From Taeniopygia guttata (lineage: Eukaryota; Chordata; Aves; Passeriformes; Estrildidae): 64,000 bases of DNA. Below the pieces are notes generated by a model that worked only from the letters and a program-made list of their open reading frames with translations, made no database searches and had not been told where the DNA came from. This document shows positions 24,572 to 36,855 of this stretch, one piece after another (position 1 is the stretch's first letter; each line of letters begins with the position of its first letter). Location: assembly GCF_048771995.1 (NCBI RefSeq), contig NC_133037.1, positions 2,981,001-3,045,000 on the forward strand, written 5' to 3'. A program made the position numbers and the translations under genes.

Positions 24572-25658
24572 GCTACCTAAAAACAGAGGCCAGACAGAAT
24601 TAAGGGAATAAAACCTGTTCTATTTATTGAAGGGCCTCCAGGTACATTTAGGACAGACAAAACCCCTCAGGGGCTACACCCAAAAATGAATGATGGGTCA
24701 CAGATTTGCACACTTTGATAAGTTTGGTCCATTTGCATATTGGGGGTGAATCTGCCAATTCCAGCTGCAGGTGATGAAGTCACTGACCCCAAGTTTGCTC
24801 CCCCAACTCACTTTTGTTCCCATCTCTCTGGCCTGAGGCACTGAGGTGTCCTTGATTGCCAGGCCTGGAGAGGAATAGTTGTGTCTGCCCCAAATGGGGA
24901 AGCAGCAGCTCACACTGTGTGTGGAGTTTGGAGTTACACACTAAAGATCTGCAGGGTGACAAATTGATGGAAAATATCAAAGATAAAATCCTAAGGCAGC
25001 AGCAGCAGGAGGGACAGCACAGCCTTGAGGCAGACACCTGGGAGCTGGCAACCCCTCTGCATGGCACAGAGCCTGGAGCCAGCCTGGTGCCATCAGGCAA
25101 GTCTGGCAGCTCCAGGGGAAGAGCTGGACACTGCCAGGAACACGGGAGATGCCAGGAAAGGACGAGGCTGGCACCTGCAGCCCAGAATAAAGGAGCTCTT
25201 TCTCCTGGTGCAGGACAGTGGGGCAACCAAAGGTGCCAGAACCAAGGGCTGGATTTTGGGATTGAGCTCCCCCAGTGCCCCGTTGCTCTGGCACTTGAGC
25301 AGTGCTGGATGTTGTCTGCTCTTGAGCAAAGGCAGGTGAAACACCAGGAGATGGGACCTGCTTGTCCTCAATCAGCTGGAGTCTGAATCCCTGAAGATGT
25401 GGGACTCTGTTCCCCAGCTAGCACAACGCCCCCACCACCAATTTCCATTTCTGCAGCAGTCTCAGCTCTGACCAGCCAAATCCACACTGGATTTGTGCCA
25501 ATGTCATTCCTGGGACACCCCGGAGCACTGAGGGATGGCAAAGCTCTGGGAAATGCAGGCACTGGGGCAAAGCAGCTGCTAAAGAGCACATCTGGCCCTG
25601 GATCTCCACCTCCTGCTGGTCCTGCCCATCAGCAGCTCTGCAGATGTTTTTAGGTAGC
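24572..25658. mobile_element. Candidate element with 14-bp inverted termini
   Basis: The stretch begins GCTACCTAAAAACA (24572-24585) and ends with its exact reverse complement TGTTTTTAGGTAGC (25645-25658). It is 1,087 bp long and flanked by TGGG on both sides. Inside, 24824-24997 is shared with 15995-16168, so at least part of it is a dispersed repeat. No open frame resembles a transposase. On the minus strand an AATAAA lies about 50 bp before the end, next to an LTR-like tail. It may be a non-autonomous DNA transposon, or an LTR relic whose tips happen to match; the tips lack the canonical TG...CA. I recognise no named family. Confidence 0.5.
24824..24997 (-). repeat. Segment shared with 15995-16168
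   Basis: The reverse complement matches 15995-16168 over 174 bp with scattered substitutions and no large gap. It contains the GTGTGTAACTCCAAACTCCA word and lies within the element with inverted termini. Confidence 0.85.
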
Positions 25659-25662
25659 TGGG
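25659..25662. repeat. Possible 4-bp target duplication, right
   Basis: TGGG, equal to 24568-24571. Confidence 0.45.
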
Positions 25663-26916
25663 CCTGGTGCCAAATCCACGTCCTGACCTTTGAAAATAGT
25701 TTTTTTTTCCCATGATCGTGCACAGAGCATCAGCCTCTGCTGAAGCCATCAGTCTCAGAAGTGATCATTCAGTCTCTGTTTCCCTTCAGACTTCATCACT
25801 ACAAGGTCATCAAGCACAGCGTGGTTTAAAACACACATAAAACAGCCACCAGAGTTCTCAGGAATATCAAGCAGCTTCGCTATCTTTCTGCAATGCTTCA
25901 ATCTGGCTGCTGATTAACTCTCGCTTTGTATTTAAAATTCCACTTGCCATAAGAGTGTCTGAGGGGGTGTTTGAAAGCTGAATGACACGACTGTAATTAC
26001 AGGCAAATGGATGCTGCATGGCTGAAACATGATGGCTGCAAGAAGACCAAAGGGTGAAATTAAATACTTGAGAGAAAAATTAAAAAAAAAAAAAAATTAT
26101 GAAACCCCTGAATTATGAGGATTTTAGCTAAAAGCTTTTCAATGTCTTTGCCTCCTGGCTTTAGACTGCCTCATTCAGGTTTTTGCTTATTAGGAGACTT
26201 AGAAATGTGCTTAAAATGATCCTGAGTTCCTCTCCAGATCACAGGAGACAGAGAACGCAGGCAGTGAGAATGTGCAAGGTATCACATGGCTCAGATTTGC
26301 ATTATGGAAATTGGCAGCACAACCCTATGGACATTTTGACAGGCTCCAGGCTCCAAAGAGGTGTCACCAAGGGTGATCCCCACCTCTCCTTGTTCATGTC
26401 CACTGCTATGTACACGTTGACCAAATCCACTGATTTTCTGCCAAAAGCCTTCCCTTCTTCCCTCTTCTCTTTTTAAGCCCTTACTTTAAATCATCACATC
26501 CTCTTTCTGCCAAAGCTTGTGGCTTTTCATCTCCCCTTGCAAGAACTCATGCCAACAAGAGTAGCCAAAGTACTTTTGCTCTCTTTTCGAATCTGAGACC
26601 TTTTTCAGCTGGTTTTGAACTATTTTCATGACACACAGCAAGGAGCAGCCAGATGGAGGGGCAGATCCTACATGCCCATTGCTTTCCCTCCAAACCCATC
26701 CTTGCTCCACATCCCAGTCCCACACAGGACTGGGACCACATCTGCACCATGGAACATCTTCAAGGACTTGGCTCTACACCTCCTGGTTTGCTCAGGGCCC
26801 TCCAGCCCTTTCCTTGGACATTTCTTTAGAGTTTCACAATCTCAAAATTCCCGTCCCAGGATTGCAAGGCTCTGTGCAGACCATTCCAGCACACAATTCC
26901 CAGCAGCTCAGGGCTG
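25663..26916. other. Non-coding DNA
   Basis: A run of 15 A residues lies at 26082-26096. No gene or further element is recognised. Confidence 0.5.
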
Positions 26917-26922
26917 GATGTT

Positions 26923-27539
26923 TGTGGGAATCCAGAGCATCCCTCTGGCTGCCCTGGCAGCTCTGGGACCCTGGCAGGGGTCAGGAACCCCCCTGGACAG
27001 AGCCCCCAGAGACACTGGCTGTGATCTCTGTCCATGGAAAAGAGTTTTCAATCTCACAGGGTGAATTACCAGCTCTGAGTGTTTGATATGAGTAATAATT
27101 AAGTGTGGCACGGGTGCAAAAGTAAAATTTTAGGTTTCTAGATGAGGGGTTCAGAGGGGACAAGATGGAGGAAATTGGGTGTGCCTTGTCCTTTTTCTCC
27201 TTCTTCATGCCCTCCATGTTTCACTGTGGTGTTGGCATTTTTCTGTTGGTTCAGGCTGGGGACACACTGTCCAACGTAGGTGACAGATATTGGCACGTTA
27301 TTGTAAATCCAGCACAGGTAGTTTGTGGTATTTAATGTTTGTACCATCCCACTGAGGGCAGAGCCCCACACGCTGCCCTGCAGGACAGAGCTGCGGCAGG
27401 GCAGCAGAACATGTTAGAGATAAACAGAATAAACAACCTTGAAACAGCACAGACCAATTATGGCTTCTGCTTTGGCAGCGGGGCTGACAGACAGAGACTT
27501 TCTACAATCTCAGAATCACCAATACCTCAGATTCCGACA
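26923..27539 (+). mobile_element. Solo LTR, family 2, copy B
   Basis: A complete 617-bp LTR in plus orientation, starting TGTGGGAATCC and ending GATTCCGACA. GATGTT flanks it exactly on both sides (26917-26922, 27540-27545). A TATA-like TATTTAAT lies at 27329-27336 and AATAAA at 27428-27433, about 100 bp apart, consistent with U3-R-U5 order. No internal retroviral sequence adjoins, so it is a solo LTR. It is closely similar to the copies at 18732 and 47464, which suggests fairly recent insertion. The 6-bp duplication points to a class II (ERVK-like) source. Confidence 0.95.
27329..27433 (+). promoter_or_regulatory. LTR TATA-like box and AATAAA signal
   Basis: TATTTAAT (27329-27336) and AATAAA (27428-27433) mark the likely core promoter and polyadenylation signal of this LTR. 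The TATA match is weak and activity is not shown. Confidence 0.5.
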
Positions 27540-27545
27540 GATGTT

Positions 27546-28065
27546 CACGTGGTGCTGAGTTTCCTCCACCGGCCCCGTTCCTGCTCTGCCTCCCCCGCTG
27601 CAGCTGACGTGCTCATTATTTGAGCTGTTAATTTTATGGCTGCATTAAGTGGTGCCATCAAAGCACGTGGGGCTGTGGTTGATTGAATGATTGATTTTAC
27701 ACAGTTGTCTTCTCCCTGCACGGCTGAGGGCTTTTATTTGGGATTAACAAACCTCACCATTTCCCAATTCCACTTCACGGCTCCTCAGCTCCTTTTCAAC
27801 TTCTCTACCTTTCGTGCACTTTATGGGGCAAGAATCCTGCTTAATGAAATCCAAATAAAAGTTCTAAAGTAAAATCAGGAAAAGCAGTAGCCTATAAGAG
27901 ATCAGAGGCATACATACATTTTTAGGGCCTAACAAAAAAAACCCCTACAAACCACATAAACCTTGAGGCATGACACCCCAAATTCTTTGTCTCATTTTTA
28001 GTAAGAAGGCAACTTATTTTGGTAAATATTATAAAATTACAGACACCAGATCCAAATATATTGTT
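27546..28065. other. Non-coding DNA
   Basis: No gene or repeat recognised, apart from short A runs near 27930. Confidence 0.5.
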
Positions 28066-28083
28066 TTATATATATAAATATAA

Positions 28084-28121
<38 letters not shown>

Positions 28122-28122
28122 A
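28066..28122. repeat. (TA)n-(TG)n microsatellite
   Basis: An alternating TA tract (28066-28094, imperfect) runs directly into 13 uninterrupted TG units (28095-28120). Such compound tracts are usually length-variable. Confidence 0.97.
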
Positions 28123-30035
28123 TGATCTGAAGTAGCTTGCTAAAACTAGAAGAGACAAGGTTCAAGAGCAACCAAAAAAAAGTCACGTTTTTTTTGTTAA
28201 TCTATTGCTGATATAAAAAAAAGACCAAGGAAATTAAAACACACAACTAATTAGTAATGTGGTTTTTCAGGAGCAAATACCTAAAATCTGTGCTCATTCC
28301 AGGAGAATTTGACATTTTGGATTCTCTCTACCTAAATTGAGACAAAATTTTAAAATATTCACATAACTGAGCTGCAGTGTTCCATTTAGATTATTGCCGA
28401 GATGATTGTTTTTTCAACACTCTTAATAAAAATAAAATAATTCAATATCAATTGCATTTTTAAAGACAAATCTGCTTTGATCCCAAAAAGTGATGGCAGG
28501 AAGACAAGGTCTGCCAAGTCCTGAACCTGCAGCAAAGAAGATGTGAGATCTTGGCAAAATGAAAGTACAGCAGAGAAGCAGCACTTAAAAAATCCTTAAA
28601 ATTGGAGAGCCATAAAATGATAACCCCATAAAGAAGTGACGGATTGGAGGGCTGCACAATCACCTGTTTGGAGTGTGCAGAAAGCAATCCCAAGTTTTAT
28701 GGACATTAGAAAACTTTGTACTGCTCATCCAAAAATAAAGCTTGCTTGGAAAAAATCTGCTCCCAAGTCCTCGGAGAATTTAAGGGTAGAACAAGCTGCT
28801 ATCTTGAACAAAGATAAATAAGACATTTTGTATTGCTTCTCAATTATTTCAGGCTGAGGATCACAATGTGGGAAAGAGAAAATGTCAAGCAGAGATAAAA
28901 GCAGAGCAGTCATTGATAGAGGAACATGGATTTCACCCCCAGGAGCTGCTGCCTTAATGCCCTGGGATCTGCCCCAGTCCTTGCAGATGTAAAGGAGTCA
29001 CAGGTTTGGTCCTGACAGGGGGAAGGGACAGTGGCAAAGAGCACGGAGTGTCCCGAGGCTGGAGGGGGGCAGGGGGAGGCATCACTGCCTTTCCTGAGCA
29101 CTGATGGGGCTGGAACATGGACAACCCTTGGGATGTCCAGCCTGGTGCTCCAGGAGCTGGGAGCCACCAGCCAGTTCACCCAAGGAACATCCAAACCCAA
29201 ACCCACGAGGTCCAGACAGCGCTGAGCCTGCCCTGACACCAAACCTGAGCTCAGCATCCTCCCCAGGCTGGATCCAGGACGGACCCTGTCCCCCTGATGG
29301 TCCTGGGGACAGCAGGGCTGGGTTGGGCACAAACGTGACCTGAGGAGCTGCTGCGGGGCCAGCAGCCAGCCCTGAGCAGGGAAAGGGGATGAAAGGGTGG
29401 ATGCAGAGTGCAGGGAGCTCACTGCTCCTCACATCACGGAGCCAAGACCTTTTCTTGAGAGACAAAAAGAGGGAGGGAGATCAGTGGTGTGTTACAGCAG
29501 AGCTGCCTTCAGCTAATAGCTCAGCAATTTGGGTTCTGTTCTCTCTGCTGCTGGGCTCAAAATATCTCCTGTTTCCCAAAAGACAGCCCTGGCTGCCAGC
29601 CTGCAGGCTGTGCTGAAGCTGTTCCACTTTGGAGAGGACGACTAAAGATTTGTTGTGCCACCTAGAGTGAATTTATTTTACTTTTTTTTAAATCATCGTC
29701 ATCTGGCCCCTCAGAGCATTCACCCAGGAAAGAGGATACACGGGGTCCCAACCAGTGCTCCAGTGATTATTTAAGTATATTAAATGCTCATTAGGCAAGG
29801 TAAAATCAACAAATATTCACCAGGGCATGGGCTAGAGAGGAGGAAGGAAATCAAATTATTAATTCAAAGGGGCATTTCTGAACAAGGTCTAAAGCTTCTG
29901 TGAGAGAAAAGCAGCAGCACTGATGAAGAGGAACAAAAAGGAAGCAGGAGATGTGAAAGTTCCTATGACTAAAATAGGAAGGAGAAGACTTATGGAAAGA
30001 AATAAAAGGGAGAATGAGGAATCTGAGCGTGATGG
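28123..30035. other. Non-coding DNA
   Basis: AT-rich to about 28900, then moderately GC-rich at 28920-29460. A 170-codon minus-strand frame (28910-29422) there has no recognised domain and is matched by an open 127-codon frame in another phase, which suggests composition rather than coding. Confidence 0.5.
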
Positions 30036-30128
30036 AATGGGATGTATGGGATGCTGGGATGTATGGGATGCTGGGATGTGTGGGATGTATGGGATGCTGG
30101 GATGCTGGGATGTATGGGATGCTGGGAT
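30036..30128. repeat. GGGATG-based minisatellite
   Basis: About ten copies of a 9-bp motif GGGATG plus CTG, TAT or TGT, arranged partly in 18-bp doublets (GGGATGTATGGGATGCTG). The array translates as WD/MG-rich plus-strand and HPIHP/IPAS-rich minus-strand peptides, which accounts for the repetitive frames at this spot. Confidence 0.95.
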
Positions 30129-32148
30129 ACTTCTGCCTCCTCCCTCCTCCAGCATCCAAGCCCCAATGCACACTGTGCATCTTCTGACCCACAGAGAGAG
30201 TTCCCTCAGCTCCAGACAAAGCTCAGTGCTGCTAAGTTCTGGCCATGCTAAGGCAGCAAGAGAGAGGTTATACATGAGCTTAGGCTGATCCAGTTCACCC
30301 AGCTTCTCACATCTGCTGGACTGATGGTTTGAAGGCAAGCTTGCGTTCCTGCAAGCCTTTTAAACCTCTTTTTTGTCTAATCTTGTTCACACAGAATCCA
30401 CTTTATCTTCTGATTATACTCCTTAGCCTATAAAGACTCTGCACAAGTACAGTCCTACTAGTAAGGCATAATATTAACAGCATGCACAACCTTGCCCAGT
30501 ACTGAACTGCTCCATCACAGTAATTACTGACACAAAAGTGCTTGATCTAGCTGAATAAAGTCCATGTACATTCACCAGGAACAGAAATCACAGCTGCTAA
30601 AAGTCAGATGCATAAAAGCAGCATTAGGGGAAAAAAATGCAGATTTGTGGAGAGAAAAAAAAAAATCTATTGTTGCTGATTTACCCATGTACAAATCTAT
30701 TTTTGCCTCTAAACTGAAAGAGGGTTTTGTTTGGTGACTGACACATATTTGAGTCACATCAGAAGGGAGAGAATAATCCCCACCTGCTGTCATATTGTTC
30801 TCCAGCTGATTGTCCTCTTGATCTGTAGTGCTCATATCACAGCAGGGAGCACACGAAAAGGGAGTTGGACAGGCAGGAGAGATGTGCTGGAGAGAACAGT
30901 CAAAAATGCACAGAATGGCCTAATCAGCAGAGAGAAAATCAGGCTGTTGGCAGGAGGGGGAAAGAAAAATGAAGCAAAAAAAAACAAAAGAAGAAAATTT
31001 TGTTGGGTGAGACACAATAACCAGAACCCCACACACATGGACACAGATCCTATGCCCCCCTTGCAACCCACACACCTCAATTTCTGTGAGCAGAACCATT
31101 CTCCAACAAAGCCCATGACAACTCATGGTATAAGACAGCCCAAAAAATCCAGTTGTGACAGATAAAAAATGTATTTAAGGCAGATTTTCCAAGCTCTTTA
31201 TCCTGCTGCTTGGTAAGTCCTGTCCTGTTCCCAGGGAGTTCACAGCTGCCCCAGCACTCGGGGGTGGAAGATTTAAGTGCCTTTGTCCCCAAAGCAAAGA
31301 GCTGCCTTTGGGCCACGTTTTCACAGATTAGTTGTTTGTACAAGTGAATTGCTTTTTGAAATGCCCTGGTGCCTCTGGGATCCCCTGACACAGGAGTGTG
31401 AGCCCAGCTCTGTGCCAAGGCACTGCTGCAGCCCAGAGCCCCCAGCCCCGCTGCTGCCACACCCAGAGCATCAAGAACGCCAAGTTAAAAACCCAAAATG
31501 TAAAATTTATGCTCTCCCTGCCTGATTCGAGCTGTTTTGACAGAAGTCCAGGCTCCATCAGAATGTTTCATTCATCCCGAGGTCTTTAATGAGGAAGACT
31601 CATTAGCATGTAGTCAAACTCAGGTTTCCCCACCTCGGAGCACATCCCAACCTTCGCTGCTCTGTTACCTGTGCACAGCTTCTCATTAAATATGACACAG
31701 ATTTGTTACGTTGCTGAGCTGGCTGTAAATTGAACTTGTCATAGTGAAGTGCATGTTTTCCACTTCTTCATCTCTTTGGTTCCTGTTGCTATAGTGACCA
31801 TCAGAAATCAGAGCCTAAAAGGCAAAGAGAAAGGAGATTCTTTCTCTGTTTAAATAGCACCTTCCATCTCTAACTCCGGCAGATTCTCTCGTTTCAGCTT
31901 TACTTGTTAAGATAACCACACAAAAGAGCTGAGCTCCTCCAGCTTTCAGGGTCTCATCCAAATCTGCTGAGGCCAAAGGCAGCATTTTCAATGGCTTCAA
32001 GGAGCTCTAGATCATGCCTGTATTGCCTCAAAGACTAAATCAGTACAGATTTGCAGCACTTGGCAGTTCATTTTAGCTTAAACCCCTCAGTGCAGGAATA
32101 TGCTGATGTCCTGCTACAGCAGTGACTGATGCCTTGAGGAGAATGGGT
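30129..32148. other. Non-coding DNA
   Basis: No gene or mobile element is supported. Short A runs at 30655 and 30975. Confidence 0.5.
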
Positions 32149-32219
32149 CATCCATCCATCCATCCATCCATCCATCCATCCATCCATCCATCCATCCATC
32201 CATCAATCCATCCATCCAT
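32149..32219. repeat. (CCAT)n tetranucleotide array
   Basis: About 17 CATC units, with one interruption (CATCAATCC) near the right end. Confidence 0.98.
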
Positions 32220-32521
32220 ATGGAAGAGGTTTTACAGTGACTTCTGAGAGCCAGAGAGAAGTTTGAGAAGAGGATCCATGTTTACCCTTGAAAGAATTTT
32301 CTACCAAGGTCATTGACACAGAAACCAAGAAGGATAAATAAGAGAAACCTGCAACTGCCTGTTCCAGTGAGTATTTTGTTTGTCTCTCGTGACCAATGAG
32401 TAAACTTAAAAGAGTTTTGTAAGAATGTATAAAAAGCATGCATGCTATAATAAAAACAGGTTTGAAGCCTTCTGAAAATGGAGTGTATTGCTTTGTATTG
32501 TGACCATTTCAATTATGATAT
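32220..32521. other. 300-bp spacer between two CCAT arrays
   Basis: Unremarkable sequence with no gene or repeat seen. Confidence 0.55.
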
Positions 32522-32621
32522 ATCCATCCACAATCCATCCATGGATCCATCCATCATCCACCACCCATCATCCATGGATCCATTGATCCATCCATCCCTC
32601 CGTCCCTCCATCCATTCCATG
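32522..32621. repeat. Degenerate CCAT array
   Basis: Mixed ATCC, CCAT, CATC and TGGATCC words with many interruptions. It has the same base motif as the array 300 bp upstream but is older or more mutated. Confidence 0.9.
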
Positions 32622-35600
32622 GACAAAGCCAGTGCTGACTCTACCTTGTTTTCACATGCCCTTTTCACCCCTTGAATTTATGTCCCACTTCTCTGTTTAA
32701 AAGACAGAGTAAGTGCTCTTTGATCGTGGGTATTAGTGCTAAGAGACAAAAAAAACCCCAAGATAAAATCATTGGGATTTGGTCTGAAAGTGGAACTGGA
32801 AGGGTAAAGAACACCCTCTGTACTGGGAATCCAGGTGGTCTGTGCACCCATCCACACTGACTCAAGGCCTGAAATCAGAGGTATCACCATTATTCTTTGG
32901 CTCAGGTATCAACTCCAAGCTCCTGAAAATATGCCATTATCCACCATTATCCAGCAGCTCTTCCTTCTCCCCCTCCTCTGCCAATGCTCCAGCCCAGAAC
33001 ACAAAAGGCAGTCAGAAACATTCCTGAGTCATGTAGGAAATGCTCCATCTAAACCAACATCTGGCAGTCTTAAAATCTGTGTTTTAATGCTTTGGGATAC
33101 AAAATCATAGGCACAAATTCCCTTGCTGATGATCCCTCCACTTCCCCACATCCCACCTGCAATAAATGCAAGCTGTCAACATCACACCCTGCAATTTACT
33201 CACACTTGCAGTTTATGGAAATATTAAAAATGAAATGCCAAACAGATGTTCAACAGACCTGCTATGATAAGAAAACCAATTAGAAGTTATGAAACTAATG
33301 TCTTCTTAAAGGGAGGAAATGCAAAGTGCTTGAAATTCAATAAGTAAAAAATGTGGAAATTAAAAGTTGTAACTTTTAAAAAATTGGTCAGAATCACAGG
33401 ATTCTGCAGGGAAACACCCAATTTCTTGTCTGACAGCAGGTGGCAGCAGGATTCCCACCACAAATTCCAGATTTAGAATGACATCCCCTGGATCATATTT
33501 GAACATTCATCTATGCCCTAAGGTTGTTTGGTGAGTGAGCTGACAGAAATAAACCTGGGCTGGCACATCTGAATTTTCACAGCTTCGCTGCCAATGGAAG
33601 TTCACAGAGCAGGAGCTGAAAGTATTTGGTGTTTAACAATTATTAGTAACATCACTTTTTGCCCATTAGAAGCCCAGAATTTGCATCAAACATTCAAAAG
33701 TCTCTATTGCTGTTACATCACAGCACTCAGTGCATGGGCCTGAGAAACCTGGGAATTTAGAGGTGAAATATTTCCATCAAGTATCACAAAAACATTGGTA
33801 GGAATTCCTGGAAAATACATGAAACCGCATTCTTTAAACCTGAACTCAGAGCTATTTCAGGAAATCCTTTGGAAAAGGGATGCACAGAGAACTGAGGTGT
33901 CTCTGACAAAGCAGCAACACGTGCTGGTCAGACTGGCTCCCACTAAAGCCTTATTGAATTTAGGGCTGCTGAGAAAAAGCAGGAAAAAACTATTATTGAT
34001 GATACAAGGCTTTGAAACATTTAAAGGAAACCTTACTCTTATTTATTCCACGATGTTACCCATGGAGCAAGACAGACATAACTGAGAGAGCTTCTTATTG
34101 ATCTGTTAACTGAAATGCAATTAAAGAAAACATGCTTTAAGATATTGTGGAGGTAGGTTTATTTTATTATTTTATTTTCATTTTTGTACTTAGTCTGTTT
34201 CTTAGGCTTATCCTTCAAAGCTGCTCAAAATAGGGAGGAATTGTAGCACTAGTGGGAGCACTAATGGATGGAGCAACAGGAGTTAAAGGACAATAAAGAC
34301 AGAAAAAGAGGGTTGGCAACCACAGCCAAGACATCCAACTGTGGCACAGCTGACCAAAGGTTGCAAGAGACCCCAAATGATGACCCAAAGCCCACTGAGG
34401 CCAAGATAATGCCAAGCTTTGAATGAAACCCATGAAGAATAGAAAGTCTGAGGAGCAGAAGGCCAGAGAGAATCGGCCCCCACCAGCTTTGACATAAAAT
34501 ATTTGAAATTACTTAAACCTGTGAAAGATTTTGTTTTTTTCATAAATATTATTTGCAGACTTAAATAAAAGAATTCCACCAAGGTAAGAGGCAATTCCCT
34601 CCCCTGTCTCCCTGCTTTTAAAGGATGAGATCCAAGTCATGAATATTACAGTGACTAAGAGATTCATTTACACAGTTTTACTGCTTTGGACAAAACACAG
34701 CCACTTTCCAAGCCCGATGAAATATAGTTATCCACATAATTCATTTTGTGCAGCTTCAGCAAGGCATTTGGATTTGTGGCTGTTCCCATTTGAGGGTGAA
34801 ATTGAATTGGAAATTCATGTGTGTGGCACGTGGATGAGGCAAGTCTGAGGATCAGGAAAGCATCAATTAAATTCCCCTCCAGCCCGAAATAAAATCCCAG
34901 TGGGGAGGCCTTGGAGAGGATCCCCATTGCTGTGACAAGTGAGGACAATGAAAGAGCTCGAGCCAGAGGTGAACACAAGCTCATTTCGAGGGATGACAAT
35001 GAAATTTAGATTTGTTTTATTAATAGTGTGAGCGCTGATTGCTGTGCGCAGTAATGGGAGGCAGCAGAGCAATTTATGCTTTAGGCTTTGATAACATGGA
35101 CTTATTAAGGATGTTATTGATTAGAGGGAAATTAGCAACTGGCTGATTAACTCATCCCTCATCTTCCCTTTCCTGTTGCTGCAAAGACCATGGAAGCACT
35201 GTCGGGTTGCTGGTTCTAAGTTCTGACTCTGACTTTCAATATATTTGGATTTTTTTGGATATTTTCAGAAGCTTTGTTTGAGCAAACGTCTAGGTGCACC
35301 CATTTTTTCTGGAACGTGTTATCCCACCTACTCCTTACATAAATGCACACTGGAAAGTTGCTGGGAACAATTAGAAAAACCCAAAAGAATCCCACAGGCT
35401 GTTCTCATAAAATTGTGAGTGAAACAGGCACCCCAAATTCAAAGTTTCTCATCTATTCCACAAGAATCATTTCATCCCCATTCCAGCACTACCTGTAGCA
35501 ATACTGATTAAGGAAGTACTTAAGGAAATAATTCAGAACACAACTAAGATGCAGATCTGGAAAATATCAGATTAAATGAGGAGGATGATGTGGGGCTCAG

Positions 35601-35699
35601 GTTTCCAGCAAAGTTTCCATACACTGGCTGTGACAACAGCTTCATTTGAGCTCAGGGTTCACTTTGCCATAAATAAAATCCCACAGAGGGACAAGGCTG
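32622..35699. other. Non-coding DNA
   Basis: No gene is supported. The stretch 35030-35170 is AT-rich but word-complex (TTTGATAACATGGACTTATT and similar) and has the look of a conserved non-coding element. That is an impression only. Confidence 0.5.
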
Positions 35700-35848
35700 G
35701 TGATACCCCATCCCTGGAAGTGTCCAAGGCAAGGCTGGATGGGATTTGGAGCGAGTGGGACAGTGGAAGGTGTCCGTGCCCATGGCAGGGTGGCACTGGA
35801 TGGGCTTTAAGGTCCCTCCCAGCCCAGAATTTTTGGGATTCTGTGAAA
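35700..35848 (+). mobile_element. CR1 3'-end fragment
   Basis: Sense CR1 3' part with 'ccatccctggaagtgtccaagg', 'caaggctggatggg' and 'tttaaggtccctcccagccc', ending in GGGATTCTGTGA, the CR1-type tail. Confidence 0.88.
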
Positions 35849-36754
35849 TGACCGTGTCCATCCATCCCCTCCCAAATGTTTGGAAAGAAAGAGAGAAAGG
35901 ATGAAGCATGATGAGGACCGGAATCACCATATTCAGGGTTATTCTATTCAGCAAATACAGTACATCTGGAAGCCTAAAAATAGCTTAAAATCACATTCCC
36001 TCCCTCTGTGATCCCCAGGCAATTCTTCTGAGAGCCACACCTCTAGGTCAGGAATGGCATTTCTCACCAATTGACCCAGGAACTACAGGGCAGCTGGGCT
36101 GAAAATAAAAATGCTTCAAATCAGTCACTCTTGTAGGAGATGCACAAATCCAAGGATAAGACTAGCAGCAGCCAGATGGATGAAAAATTACACTTGTAAA
36201 AAAAGCAGAACAGGACAACCAAAACGTCCCTGGCAGAATATTTTTTTTTTGGTTGTTGTTGTTGGGTAATTCTGACTAATCAAAACAGAAGTACCAGAAA
36301 TCTGTCAGGATTCACATCTTGTTTAAAAACTGCAAAGAGCCATTTACTGGTGCTGGAACACAACATTTCAACACATCTGAAACAGAGTGCTGCAATTTTC
36401 CAATCTGAAAATATATTCTTGAGATTTTTACAACACTCTGGGATAATATCAGCTAAAGAGGCTACACTGGGAAAAACATTACAAGTTCATGCATCTTCAG
36501 TGGTCTGAAATGAAGGTAGAGCTTGAAGATAATTTGTTCTCCAGGAGGAAAATGGGGTTATTGTAGGGGAAAACCATGCAAAGTTATAGCTTTTCACATC
36601 TTTTTGAATAGCCAATTTCCACCCAGCACTTCTCAGGTACGGATAGGGATGCAAACACTCACAGAAAGGAGATACCCTGAGCAAGAACAAAATATGTTGT
36701 CAAAAATCTTTTTTTCTTATTTGTATTAATGCCTTGAGCAAGCAAAGCGTCTCT
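35849..36754. other. Non-coding DNA
   Basis: Nothing recognised apart from a T run at 36241-36250. Confidence 0.5.
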
Positions 36755-36855
36755 TCATAGAAATATGGAATTCCTGATGTTGGAATGGACTTTAATGATC
36801 ATCCAATTCCAGCCCATCACACTGCCCAGCCAACCTGGCCTTGGATGGAACCTGC
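36755..36855 (-). mobile_element. CR1 3'-end fragment
   Basis: In plus orientation: 'atggaattcctgatgttgg', 'aatggactttaatgatcatcc' and 'aacctggccttgga', the antisense of a CR1 3' end. Short and diverged. Confidence 0.7.
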
